64,000 bases of DNA, taken from Hathewaya massiliensis (GTDB taxonomy: Bacteria; Bacillota; Clostridia; Clostridiales; Clostridiaceae). The notes under the pieces are model-generated. The model was not told where the DNA came from. It ran no database searches and saw only the letters and a program-made list of their open reading frames with translations. The DNA is taken from positions 124,001-188,000 of the forward strand of contig NZ_CABFVD010000001.1 of assembly GCF_902143515.1 (NCBI RefSeq). Reading direction: 5' to 3'. The position numbers and the translations under genes are program-made. Positions 16,995 through 25,532 of this stretch are shown in pieces; within the stretch, counting starts at the first letter, position 1, and each line of letters begins with the position of its first letter.

Positions 16995-17747
16995 TTATCC
17001 ACTTAATTTCTCCCGCATTTGCTCCAATACTTTCTTTTCAATTCTAGATACTTGTACTTGGCTTATTCCCAAAACTTTTGCCACTTGTACTTGAGTCTTA
17101 TCTTTAAAATATCTTAAAATTATTACTTGTCTAGACTTATAATCTAAGGTGCTTAAAAGTTCCTTTAAAGCTATTCTATCAATTAAATCATCACTTTCTT
17201 CATAGTTATCACTTAATTTATCTATTAAAAGAACAGGTGCACCATCTTCTTGATGTATAGTATCGTATAAATACTGTGGGCCTGAAACAGATTCTAAAGC
17301 AAAAATTATATCTTCCTTTTCTATATTAGAAAACTTAGAAAGTTCTTCTATAGTAGGCTCTCTTCCCAATTTACTTATTAAATTCTCTCTATCATAATGT
17401 AATTGTTTTGCCGTATTTTTAACACTTCTACTAACCTTAATTATGCCATCATCTCTTAAAAACCTTTTAATCTCTCCCATTATCATTGGCACTGCATAGG
17501 TTGAAAATTTTACATTAAACTTAGAATCAAAGTTATTTACAGCCTTAACTAACCCTATACATCCTATTTGAAATAAATCTTCGTATTCATAACCTCTATT
17601 TAAAAACTTTTTACATATAGATGCTACTAATGGAAAGTTTAATTCACTTATTTGATTTAAGGCTAATTTATCACCACTTTTAGCTCTTTCAATTAATTCT
17701 AGGTTATCTTCATAACTAAGATTTTTTAAGTTACCATTGTTATCCAT
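16995..17747 (-). CDS. sigF: Forespore sigma factor sigma-F
   Basis: The first compartment-specific sigma factor of the forespore, held inactive by SpoIIAB. About 250 residues. Region 2 reads YEYEDLFQIGCIGLVKAVNNFD and FSTYAVPMIMGEIKRFLRDDG; region 4 has KTQVQVAKVLGISQVQVSRIEKK. ATG 17747 (MDNNGNLKN) is preferred because AGGTGGG lies just upstream and would otherwise be read as codons. It is the third gene of the spoIIA operon, directly after the spoIIAB stop. Confidence 0.96.
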   Translation of the reverse strand: MDNNGNLKNLSYEDNLELIERAKSGDKLALNQISELNFPLVASICKKFLNRGYEYEDLFQIGCIGLVKAVNNFDSKFNVKFSTYAVPMIMGEIKRFLRDDGIIKVSRSVKNTAKQLHYDRENLISKLGREPTIEELSKFSNIEKEDIIFALESVSGPQYLYDTIHQEDGAPVLLIDKLSDNYEESDDLIDRIALKELLSTLDYKSRQVIILRYFKDKTQVQVAKVLGISQVQVSRIEKKVLEQMREKLSG

Positions 17748-17756
17748 TACACCCAC

Positions 17757-18185
17757 CTAACTTACTGATTTAAATATTTTTTTAAGAATAATAGTTGTTC
17801 CTTCACTTTTATTAGATACAACTTCCATCTTGTCCATGAAGGTTTCCATTACTGTAAATCCCATGCCTGAACGCTCTAAATCGGGTCTTGAAGTGTATAA
17901 AGGTTGAACAGCAAGATCTATATTTTCTATACCTTTTCCACTATCTGAAATGCTAACTGTCAGTTCATTTCCCTCAATTAAAGCTTCAATTTTAATTAAT
18001 CCTTCTTCATCACCATATCCATGTATAATAGAATTAGTAACAGCCTCTGATATTGCTGTCTTTACATCAGAAAGTTCTTCAATGGTAGGGTCTAATTGAG
18101 ATACAAAAGCGGCAACAGTAACCCTTGCAAAACTTTCGTTTTGTGATTTGCTTAAGAACTCTAGTTTCATCATATTCTTATACAT
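17757..18185 (-). CDS. spoIIAB: Anti-sigma F factor SpoIIAB
   Basis: A GHKL-fold serine kinase that binds sigma-F and phosphorylates SpoIIAA. 142 residues from ATG 18185. The N-box [12 protein letters not shown]1 box [12 protein letters not shown] and G2 box [10 protein letters not shown] are present. The upstream GTG at 18200 is rejected as the start because the GGGGGG ribosome site lies between it and ATG 18185. It sits between spoIIAA and sigF in the conserved operon order. Confidence 0.96.
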   Translation of the reverse strand: MYKNMMKLEFLSKSQNESFARVTVAAFVSQLDPTIEELSDVKTAISEAVTNSIIHGYGDEEGLIKIEALIEGNELTVSISDSGKGIENIDLAVQPLYTSRPDLERSGMGFTVMETFMDKMEVVSNKSEGTTIILKKIFKSVS

Positions 18186-18199
18186 TTTTATCCCCCCCA

Positions 18200-18535
18200 C
18201 TACATGTGTTCTAAAGCATCTTCTAATTTATTGTAGCTTTGAATTATCTTGTACATTCCAGACAATTCAAAAACTTTGTTCACAGGGTTATTTACCCTTA
18301 CTACTGCTATACTTCCTTTTTTCATATTAAGTCTTTTATATCTTCCTATAACAACCCCTATACCTGAACTGTCCATAAATGTAACCTTATTAAAATCTAA
18401 AATAAGTTTTTTAATATTATTTCTATCAAGTCTGTCATCAATTTTATTCCTAACCTCTTCAGCACTATGATGATCTAACTCTCCACTCATATGTACCACT
18501 AATTTATCATCAATGTTTTGGAATTCTAAAAACAT
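18200..18535 (-). CDS. spoIIAA: Anti-anti-sigma factor SpoIIAA
   Basis: A 111-residue STAS-domain protein that releases sigma-F from SpoIIAB when dephosphorylated by SpoIIE. The phospho-acceptor Ser lies in [14 protein letters not shown], near residue 58. ATG 18535 follows AAGGGGG. It is the first gene of the spoIIA operon. The 77 bp upstream are AT-rich; I did not find a clear Spo0A box or sigma-H promoter there. Confidence 0.96.
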   Translation of the reverse strand: MFLEFQNIDDKLVVHMSGELDHHSAEEVRNKIDDRLDRNNIKKLILDFNKVTFMDSSGIGVVIGRYKRLNMKKGSIAVVRVNNPVNKVFELSGMYKIIQSYNKLEDALEHM

Positions 18536-18612
18536 TTTTATCCCCCTTATCTAAAGATTATATTACAATTATAACACTAATTTCCATATAAATCCACTAC
18601 TTTTTATTATTT

Positions 18613-20337
18613 TTAAATATTAACAAAACTAAATATAATTTCCTTTTCACTTTCACTAATTGAAAAATATCTAAAAAGCCCTTCTTCATCCATAATAGTA
18701 AAATCTTTAGGTGGTATTAATATTTCCATTAGGGTATTGGGATAATATTCATATAAATTTTCCCCTAACTTTTTAGCAAAGGTTTTAAAATAGAATTCAT
18801 ATAGTGGAGAGTTTAAAACTTTTAAAATAAAATCATAATCATATTCACATTCTTCTTTTAAGATTAAAGCATATACATCAGCACTAAAATAACTTCCTTT
18901 ATCCAAGGCAAACCTATTATTTTTAGACTTATATGGAAATACAATTTTATGTTTTTCAAATATACTGCAGTCTCTTCCCCACTGCAATTCATACCATTTC
19001 CTATACCCCTTTAGTACTTCTCTACGATTCTTTAGCCTTTCTTTTTCAGTACTTATATATTTTATGGCATTGGGATATTCTTTTTCTTCACTTATAAGAT
19101 TAGAGTATATAATATACTTATCTTCTCTTAAAACATTGTATTTATCTATATTAGTACTTTTAATCCATGGTCTTATAATATCCCTCTCTATAAAATTCTC
19201 TTTAGTCTCTTCTGTATTTAAAATAAAAGCCTTATCACATCCTGTTATAACTCCCTGATAACTATTACAAATATCTTTTAATCTTAAACTTGATTTTTTT
19301 TCTATTTTTCTTACTATATTTCTTTCTTCCTTAGTTAAAAGACACCAAGAATCCCCTCCTAAGTCCTCATTAGAAATAAAAAAAACTTTACCATACCTAT
19401 TATCATGAAAGTATTTTAAAAAACTCTTATTATAAACTTTAGACATTGGTTTAACTACCTTAATATTTTCTATATTTTCAGTAGTTAAAAATATTATACA
19501 AGGATCTACACCAACATTCTTAAATGGTCTTACACCATAGAAATCAATAATTTCCCTTATACTAATATTTCCTCTTATATATTCTCTTAAATTTATGGCA
19601 CTTTTACTTTCTAAGAAGTATCTTGAAGTTATAAAACTTATTTTTCCTTTAATATTTAAAGTGTCTATGGACTTCTTAAAAAAACAAAAATGTATGTCAC
19701 TCTTATCTTTATATACTTCTTTATACATAGTTCTTATGTTTTCCACATATTTTTTTTCTACATCTTTATGACCTATGTAAGGAGGGTTTCCAATATAACA
19801 ATCTACCTTTTCACAAGGTTCAACTAGAAAATCTTTTAAAATAATGTTTTCATTATAAATACCTGATTCCCTAAAAAGTTTTATTTTAGTAATTTGAATC
19901 GCAGTTTTGTCTATGTCATATCCAAAAATATTGTTTTTAACTATGTGATCCTCTATCATATCTATAGTTAAATTCATATTATTTTTTTTATTTATAAATT
20001 CCATATTTTCTAAGTAAATCTCTTTTAAGTAATGAAAAAGTGGCACTAAAATGTTACCAACTCCACAAGAAGGATCACATATCTTAATAAAGGGATTTTC
20101 TATAACATCTTTAGCCTCTACGGTTCTTCTTATAAGATAATTTGATATTTCCTCGGGTGTATATACTATTCCTTTTATTTTTTTATCTGCATTCAAAATT
20201 TTACTGAAATAAAACTCTCCTATATCTTTCTTTATACCAAAACCCTCCATAAATTTATGTAAAGCTACATCTTTATACGTTTTATCTAATTTTAATATTT
20301 CATCTAACTCTCCTATAGCTTCTATGAAATAGTTCAT
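18613..20337 (-). CDS. camA: CamA-like orphan N6-adenine DNA methyltransferase
   Basis: A 574-residue gamma-class adenine methyltransferase with a fused target-recognition half and no nuclease domain. The SAM motif is CDPSCGVGN (about 87-95) and the catalytic motif is NPPYIGHK (184-191). From memory, C. difficile CamA (577 residues, methylates CAAAAA) shares NPPYIGHK..EKKY, RYFLES, GVITGCDKAFIL-like QGIITGCDKAFIL and KWYELQWGR in the same order, so this looks like a true family member. No restriction enzyme or specificity subunit is adjacent. It lies directly upstream of the spoIIA operon, same strand, 77 bp away. The recognition sequence here is inferred, not seen. Confidence 0.82.
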   Translation of the reverse strand: MNYFIEAIGELDEILKLDKTYKDVALHKFMEGFGIKKDIGEFYFSKILNADKKIKGIVYTPEEISNYLIRRTVEAKDVIENPFIKICDPSCGVGNILVPLFHYLKEIYLENMEFINKKNNMNLTIDMIEDHIVKNNIFGYDIDKTAIQITKIKLFRESGIYNENIILKDFLVEPCEKVDCYIGNPPYIGHKDVEKKYVENIRTMYKEVYKDKSDIHFCFFKKSIDTLNIKGKISFITSRYFLESKSAINLREYIRGNISIREIIDFYGVRPFKNVGVDPCIIFLTTENIENIKVVKPMSKVYNKSFLKYFHDNRYGKVFFISNEDLGGDSWCLLTKEERNIVRKIEKKSSLRLKDICNSYQGVITGCDKAFILNTEETKENFIERDIIRPWIKSTNIDKYNVLREDKYIIYSNLISEEKEYPNAIKYISTEKERLKNRREVLKGYRKWYELQWGRDCSIFEKHKIVFPYKSKNNRFALDKGSYFSADVYALILKEECEYDYDFILKVLNSPLYEFYFKTFAKKLGENLYEYYPNTLMEILIPPKDFTIMDEEGLFRYFSISESEKEIIFSFVNI

Positions 20338-20428
20338 ATCTTTTCATACTCCTTATGTACACTTATTCATTTTAAAATAATACTATAAAAATAAAACTAA
20401 TTCTACTAGATAACAAAAAACATAAAAA

Positions 20429-20456
20429 GTAAGGTTACTTTCAAATATCACCTTAC
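20429..20456 (-). terminator. Terminator after GATE-domain protein gene
   Basis: GTAAGGT (20429-20435) pairs with ACCTTAC (20450-20456); on the minus strand a T5 run follows. It lies about 140 nt past the stop at 20596, with a repeat element between. Confidence 0.65.
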
Positions 20457-20464
20457 CTTTATCT

Positions 20465-20592
20465 TTATCCAGGGACGTAGCCGCTCTTTTCTCCCACTTT
20501 GAAGAAAAGCAGAGGGTCCAAATCTTCGATTTGGTAGAAATAACTTTCACAGAGTCCGATAGGAGTATTGGAACGGCTAGTCATCAGATAAA
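20465..20592. repeat. Inverted-repeat element family 1, 128-bp copy
   Basis: The left end TTATCCAGGGACGTAGCCGC and right end (20563-20592, containing CGGCTAGTCAT and GATAA) match the ends of the copy at 30419-30493. AGCCG and CGGCT pair as the inner part of the outer stem. An internal hairpin CCAAATC-TTC-GATTTGG is present here but not in the shorter copy. It has no coding capacity. It sits right after the stop codon of the gene at 20596. Confidence 0.65.
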
Positions 20593-20595
20593 TTA

Positions 20596-21759
20596 TTAAA
20601 ACAATGTTACTAACATGTATAGTAAATGCGCCGAAACTCCAGCTGCAAGCCCACCTACAGTATGACTTAGGATTGCTTTTCCTGTAAGTTTTCTAAACTT
20701 TAAACTGTCCATCATAGCAACGTGTGTACTTAAATATCCACTCCAACACATTCCCATAGCAGTAAACACAGCTATTTCATTTCCCCCAATTAAATTTTGC
20801 TCTAAAAATTGAGGTACAAGACTCATTGCAGCACCTACAGCACCTAAAGATGTTATAGGAAATGCAATAGCTTCTGAACTTTTAAATCCAAATAAAGGAT
20901 TAATTATAAATTGTAACTTATCTCCTATCCAAGGGAAAAATCTTACTCCTTCATAAGCAGCACCTGTATATTCTCCACTTGGTGAAGGTCCTTTTGTTAA
21001 CATTAAAACTAAGGTACAGATTATAACAACTCCTGGTATTATAGACATACCAAGTTCCACTCCAGATTTTCCACCTTCTAATACAGATTCTAGAAGTCTA
21101 GCTCCAACACTGCCTTCTCTTACTTCTCTGTATTTTATAGTATCTATTCCTGTATCATCACTTTCAAAGGCCGGTTCTTCGGTTCCAAACTCTTTTTTAG
21201 TTGTTCTTAACATTAATCTAACACTAACTATACTACCAATTATGGCACCTATATTCCCCATTAAGGCTGCAACTATAAAGTTTTCTCCATTAGGACTCTT
21301 TTGAGCAATCATAAAGGTTGTAAGTACTAATCCCATTCCAAAGCCTGTACCTAAATTAGTTAATGCAGGAACTTGGTACTTCTTAAAGTATCTTAAAAAC
21401 ACTTTATTATGGGCCAAGGTTATTATTGCAGGATTATCAGATAAATAAGTTGTAAGAATTCCAAGTGCTGCAACACCAGGTAAATCAAATAGCGGTTTCA
21501 TTAATGGTGATAAAATCCTGTTAACGATTGATATTACTCCGAATTCTGAAAAAATTGATGCAACCGCCCCTGCTATAACTGCAATTGCCATTATGAAAAA
21601 TACTGTATTAAGTATTAAGTCATGACCTGTTTTCATAAGGGTATTAAACATATTTACAACACCCATTTTACTGCCTAAAAAAATAAAGAAACCAAAAAAG
21701 AAAATGATACATAAAAACCCTTCTAGACCTACTGCCTTTTTATATTTTTTATTCTCCAT
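20596..21759 (-). CDS. Nucleoside-recognition (GATE) domain membrane protein
   Basis: 387 residues with about eight to ten hydrophobic helices. It has paired GATE-like segments: one around FEFGVISIVNRILSPLMKPLF-type sequence at 75-95, and a second in the C-terminal half around GGKSGVELGMSIIPGVVIICTLV. The family is related to SpmA/SpmB and concentrative nucleoside transporter gates, but substrates of these stand-alone proteins are not defined. It could be a transporter or a spore-related membrane protein. It is upstream of nothing on its strand except the repeat and terminator, and follows fchA after 76 bp. Confidence 0.75.
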   Translation of the reverse strand: MENKKYKKAVGLEGFLCIIFFFGFFIFLGSKMGVVNMFNTLMKTGHDLILNTVFFIMAIAVIAGAVASIFSEFGVISIVNRILSPLMKPLFDLPGVAALGILTTYLSDNPAIITLAHNKVFLRYFKKYQVPALTNLGTGFGMGLVLTTFMIAQKSPNGENFIVAALMGNIGAIIGSIVSVRLMLRTTKKEFGTEEPAFESDDTGIDTIKYREVREGSVGARLLESVLEGGKSGVELGMSIIPGVVIICTLVLMLTKGPSPSGEYTGAAYEGVRFFPWIGDKLQFIINPLFGFKSSEAIAFPITSLGAVGAAMSLVPQFLEQNLIGGNEIAVFTAMGMCWSGYLSTHVAMMDSLKFRKLTGKAILSHTVGGLAAGVSAHLLYMLVTLF

Positions 21760-21835
21760 AATTACGGATCCCCCACATATTGTATTTTTCTAAAGTGCTG
21801 CTAACTTTCTTTTGTTAATTTTATTAATTATATAA

Positions 21836-22471
21836 TTACATTCTTTCTTCTACAATTCTAATTATTTCTGCTTTTTTCGGTGTAACTAAACTTTCTATTT
21901 TAGAGCACTTTTCTAAAATCAAATTTTTAAATTCTTGATCTTTTATGCCTTTAAGATTAATTTTAATATTAATAATTGAGCTCTCTAAGGCTGCATGTAA
22001 CATAATAACAGCTGCAGCTGCATCAGATATAACTCCTTTGCTACCATACTTTGCTGCAGTTAAAATATATTCGTATAAAACTTCACTTTTTTCTAAAGTT
22101 TTTAAAGGTATTTGTAACGCCTCTTTAAATCCTTCTTCTAATTTATCATTTCTTATTTTCTTTTCTTCTTCTGTATCCTTTGGTAATTTAAATATTTCTA
22201 TAAACTTCCCAAAGACTTCTGCATCCTTGTTCATTAATTCCATGAACTCATCTTTTAGTTTCATACTATTACTGTAGTGTTCATCCACTAAGTTTTTTTC
22301 TGCTTCAGGTAATTCCTTGTAAATTTTTTTGTCCACTGTTAAGCTAAAGACCATACAATTTAAAGCACTACCTAAGGCAGCACACAATCCTGCTACACTC
22401 CCCCCTCCCGGAGTTGGTTCACTAGAACCTAATTGATCTACATATTCCCTTACCGTTTTAGTTTCAAGCAT
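21836..22471 (-). CDS. fchA: Methenyltetrahydrofolate cyclohydrolase / formiminotransferase-cyclodeaminase family
   Basis: A 211-residue all-helical cytosolic enzyme of the FTCD-C family. The signature SSEPTPGGGSVAGLCAALGSAL is at about 15-36. Stand-alone clostridial members (FchA) interconvert methenyl- and formyl-tetrahydrofolate in amino acid or purine fermentation; a cyclodeaminase role with a formiminotransferase partner is also possible. No such partner is adjacent. ATG 22471 follows AGGTAAG. The 292-bp gap to the next gene holds a terminator and otherwise nothing I recognise. Confidence 0.88.
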   Translation of the reverse strand: MLETKTVREYVDQLGSSEPTPGGGSVAGLCAALGSALNCMVFSLTVDKKIYKELPEAEKNLVDEHYSNSMKLKDEFMELMNKDAEVFGKFIEIFKLPKDTEEEKKIRNDKLEEGFKEALQIPLKTLEKSEVLYEYILTAAKYGSKGVISDAAAAVIMLHAALESSIINIKINLKGIKDQEFKNLILEKCSKIESLVTPKKAEIIRIVEERM

Positions 22472-22669
22472 ATTCTTACCTCCTTAAGCTTTTATTCATA
22501 TTTAATATAACACATTAAAGGAAATTTTTATATGAAAACTTAAGGTCTTTAAAGCCCCCTTACAATCCTGCTCAATATATATAATAATCGTTATAATCTA
22601 AATTTTCAATATAGTAACGAAATTTATTTAGAATACTCATTAAAATTCATATAATAATCTAAAACATAA

Positions 22670-22702
22670 AAAAACTAGGATTTATATTCTCTCCTAGTTT
22701 TT
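22670..22702 (-). terminator. Terminator at the end of the polysaccharide locus
   Basis: Arms 22670-22680 and 22692-22702 form a perfect 11-bp stem ending in a T run on the minus strand. It lies 61 nt past the stop of the last glycosyltransferase gene. Confidence 0.82.
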
Positions 22703-22763
22703 ATACTTTAAATAACATTTTTAGTGTTTTCTTAAATAATAAATTTATTATTGCTTAAATACT

Positions 22764-23972
22764 TTACTCTTTAAATAATCCAATTAATTTATCTGTAACC
22801 TTATCAATATGAAACTCATCCCTTACTCTTTTTTCACCATTTTCTATTAATGTAGCTCTATAAGAATCATCTGTTATAATCTTCTCAATAGCTTCTGCTA
22901 AAGCTTTATAATTCTTTTGATTTATATTAATACCAGTTGTTCCATCTACTAATTCTGAAATTCCTCCAGTATTTGTTGAAATAACTGGAATTCTTGCTGC
23001 CATAGCCTCCATTAAAGATACTGGAATTCCTTCTTTATCTCCATCTGAGGCCACTATACTAGGTAAAATAAAGCAATCAATATCACCACTATAATACTTC
23101 TTCAATAAGGAATCATGAGCTATCTTTCCACCAAATATAATTTTATCATCTAAATTATATTCACTTATTTTTTCCTTTAATTCATTTTCTAATGGCCCGT
23201 CACCATAAAGAAAGGTTTTAAATTCATGCCCATTGTTACGAACCTCATTTAAAGCCTGTATTAAATATATATGCCCTTTTTTCTCCACAAAATTGGCAGC
23301 TGTAACTATAGTAAATTCTTTATTTTTTCTATTGTGATTTTCTGTTCTACATATATCTTTTATATCTACCCCTACATGTACCTTTATACATTTATGCCCA
23401 TATTTCTCTCCTATTAAATCTATAACCTCCCTGTATCCAGGTTCATCTATAACTCTAATAAACTTTGCATTTCTAGCCTTAGGGATTAACATATTATTTT
23501 CTGCTATATCCCACCTATGAGAAGTAATGCTAAAAGGAATATTTGATATTTTTGAAGCTATATACCCCATAGTAGATGATGTAGATATCCAGTGACAATG
23601 AATATGTTCTACACCACTTTCTTTTAACTGCTCTGATATGTATAGGCCTTTCGGTAATACTGCTAAATTCTTTATTATTTTTTTAAACCCATTAGAATAT
23701 ATAAATATATCCCTAACTAAAGTTAAAACCTTAAGAGGATTTATAATAAAAACCTTTAAACTTTTTAAAAATATTTTTAAGTTTAAAACATCATATCTTA
23801 GAGTAATATTTTTCATTTCCTCAGCTTCTTTTCCTAAGGCCAAATCTTTTTCTGGTCTTACAGGAATTATTATTACTCCATGTCCTTTTTTCCTAATAAA
23901 CCTGATTTCAGGTAATATAAATTGTTCTCCTTTACCATATGGAGTTTGAGAAGTTATGTAGCATATTTTCAT
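22764..23972 (-). CDS. Family 4-type glycosyltransferase
   Basis: 402 residues, GT-B fold. N-terminal MKICYITSQTPYGKGEQFILPE matches the acceptor-domain start. The C-terminal donor domain has VTAANFVEKKGHIYLIQAL and the GT4 nucleotide-sugar block EGIPVSLMEAMAARIPVISTNTGGISELV. It transfers a sugar from a nucleotide donor to a cytoplasmic acceptor, probably the lipid-linked repeat unit; the sugar is unknown. It is the last gene of the polysaccharide locus, 10 nt after murJ. Confidence 0.88.
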   Translation of the reverse strand: MKICYITSQTPYGKGEQFILPEIRFIRKKGHGVIIIPVRPEKDLALGKEAEEMKNITLRYDVLNLKIFLKSLKVFIINPLKVLTLVRDIFIYSNGFKKIIKNLAVLPKGLYISEQLKESGVEHIHCHWISTSSTMGYIASKISNIPFSITSHRWDIAENNMLIPKARNAKFIRVIDEPGYREVIDLIGEKYGHKCIKVHVGVDIKDICRTENHNRKNKEFTIVTAANFVEKKGHIYLIQALNEVRNNGHEFKTFLYGDGPLENELKEKISEYNLDDKIIFGGKIAHDSLLKKYYSGDIDCFILPSIVASDGDKEGIPVSLMEAMAARIPVISTNTGGISELVDGTTGININQKNYKALAEAIEKIITDDSYRATLIENGEKRVRDEFHIDKVTDKLIGLFKE

Positions 23973-23981
23973 TATGATACC

Positions 23982-25532
23982 TCACTTTGATATTTTACGA
24001 TTATTTATATACATAATAATATTTCTTATCTGAGTAATATTTAATATATAACCTGATACTATAAAAACTATAGTTCCTAATAACGAAGAAAGGGATATTT
24101 TAATAAGAACAATAAAAGTACTATCTAATGCTATATTTAAAAATTTATTTGATAATAAAATTGTAAATCCCATAAATACAGAGGCAACAATGGTTTTACA
24201 AAAAGAAATAATAATTTCCCTATTATTAATATTTTTTAATTTTCTATTTAAACTTATAAATAGAAGCATACATGCTAAGCATGTTGAAATTGCATTAGCA
24301 AGGGCTATACCATTTATGCCAAGAGGCCTTTGTAAAATAAAAATCAAAACTATATTTATAAACATTGCAAATCCGCTATTAATCATAGGTGTTTTAGTAT
24401 CCTTTATAGTATAAAAAGCTTTACATAAAAAGTCTCTTATTCCATAAGGTAATAGTCCTATTATATAAAATGTAAGCAGCCCAGCAGTTAATGTGGTAGA
24501 CTCCCTAGTAAATCTTCCTCTTTCAAATAATATAAATATTATACTCTTGCTATGTATCATAACCATAACTGTAACAGGTATTATGAATACAACTAATATT
24601 GATATATACTTAACTAAAGTTTCTTTCATTTCTTTAATATTATTATTAGCACTTTGTTTTGACATCATTGGATATACTACAGTGGATATTGCCACAGCAA
24701 AAATATCTACAAAAATTATGAAAACCCTATAAGAATATGTTAATGTAGAAAGACTTCCTGCTGAAAATCCTCCTGCAAAAGCTCTTTCCACAAAACTATT
24801 TATCTGTTGAACACTGGTTCCTAAAATAACTGGTAATATCATTACGCTCATTTTTATAAGCATAGGATCTTTTAAATCTATAAAAAATTTATACTTATAA
24901 TTTTCTTTTCTCATAGCATAAATCTGTGGTAAAACTTGACATGCTGTTGCTATAAAAGTTATTAGAGTAAGTCCTAATATGCCATGTTTATTTCCAAAGA
25001 GCAATAAATATATAATTATAATCATATTAAGAGGAAGAGAAATCATTGCTGGAACAGCAAAGTTTCCTTCTGATTGTAAAAGACCATTAAAAATATATAT
25101 AATAGAGTTAAATATTAAAGTTGGTAATAATATTTTTGTAAGCATAGCTGTATTAATTATCTCATTTTCATTGAATCCTGGATTTAAAAAAGATGATGCC
25201 GGCTTACTAAAAACCACAAATATTATAGTTATAATTGATGACCCTATTATAAATACATTTAACACATTATTAGTAAACTTTATGCCTTCCTCTTTACTAA
25301 TTTTTCTCTTTTCATTATATAGTGGAATGAAGGTAGTAGTTATTGCAGTTCCTATAGCCATAAATAAAATCATGGGTATATTTGAGGCTGCATTAAAAAC
25401 ATCTAGTTCACTAGTAGCACCAAAGCTTGAAGCTATAAACATATCTCTTAATAGTCCTAATGCCCTACTTAAAATTGTAAAAATTGATATTAAACTAATA
25501 CTCAATATCATACTTTTTTTTAATGCTTTCAT
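23982..25532 (-). CDS. murJ: MurJ/MviN-family lipid flippase
   Basis: 516 residues with about 14 predicted transmembrane helices. The family start ILSRALGLLRDMFIASSFGATSELDVFNAA is diagnostic for MurJ rather than generic Wzx. MurJ flips lipid II across the membrane. Its position inside a surface-glycan locus, overlapping the upstream O-antigen ligase-like gene by 4 nt, suggests either the housekeeping gene has been captured here or this paralogue exports another undecaprenyl-linked glycan. Confidence 0.88.
   Translation of the reverse strand: MKALKKSMILSISLISIFTILSRALGLLRDMFIASSFGATSELDVFNAASNIPMILFMAIGTAITTTFIPLYNEKRKISKEEGIKFTNNVLNVFIIGSSIITIIFVVFSKPASSFLNPGFNENEIINTAMLTKILLPTLIFNSIIYIFNGLLQSEGNFAVPAMISLPLNMIIIIYLLLFGNKHGILGLTLITFIATACQVLPQIYAMRKENYKYKFFIDLKDPMLIKMSVMILPVILGTSVQQINSFVERAFAGGFSAGSLSTLTYSYRVFIIFVDIFAVAISTVVYPMMSKQSANNNIKEMKETLVKYISILVVFIIPVTVMVMIHSKSIIFILFERGRFTRESTTLTAGLLTFYIIGLLPYGIRDFLCKAFYTIKDTKTPMINSGFAMFINIVLIFILQRPLGINGIALANAISTCLACMLLFISLNRKLKNINNREIIISFCKTIVASVFMGFTILLSNKFLNIALDSTFIVLIKISLSSLLGTIVFIVSGYILNITQIRNIIMYINNRKISK

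Noticed and set aside
18613-20337. Type IIG or type I restriction-modification system
   Set aside because: The protein has methyltransferase and recognition regions but no nuclease motif, and no endonuclease or specificity gene is nearby.
20429-20592. CRISPR-like repeats
   Set aside because: The repeated sequences are single inverted elements far apart, with no regular repeat-spacer pattern and no cas genes.
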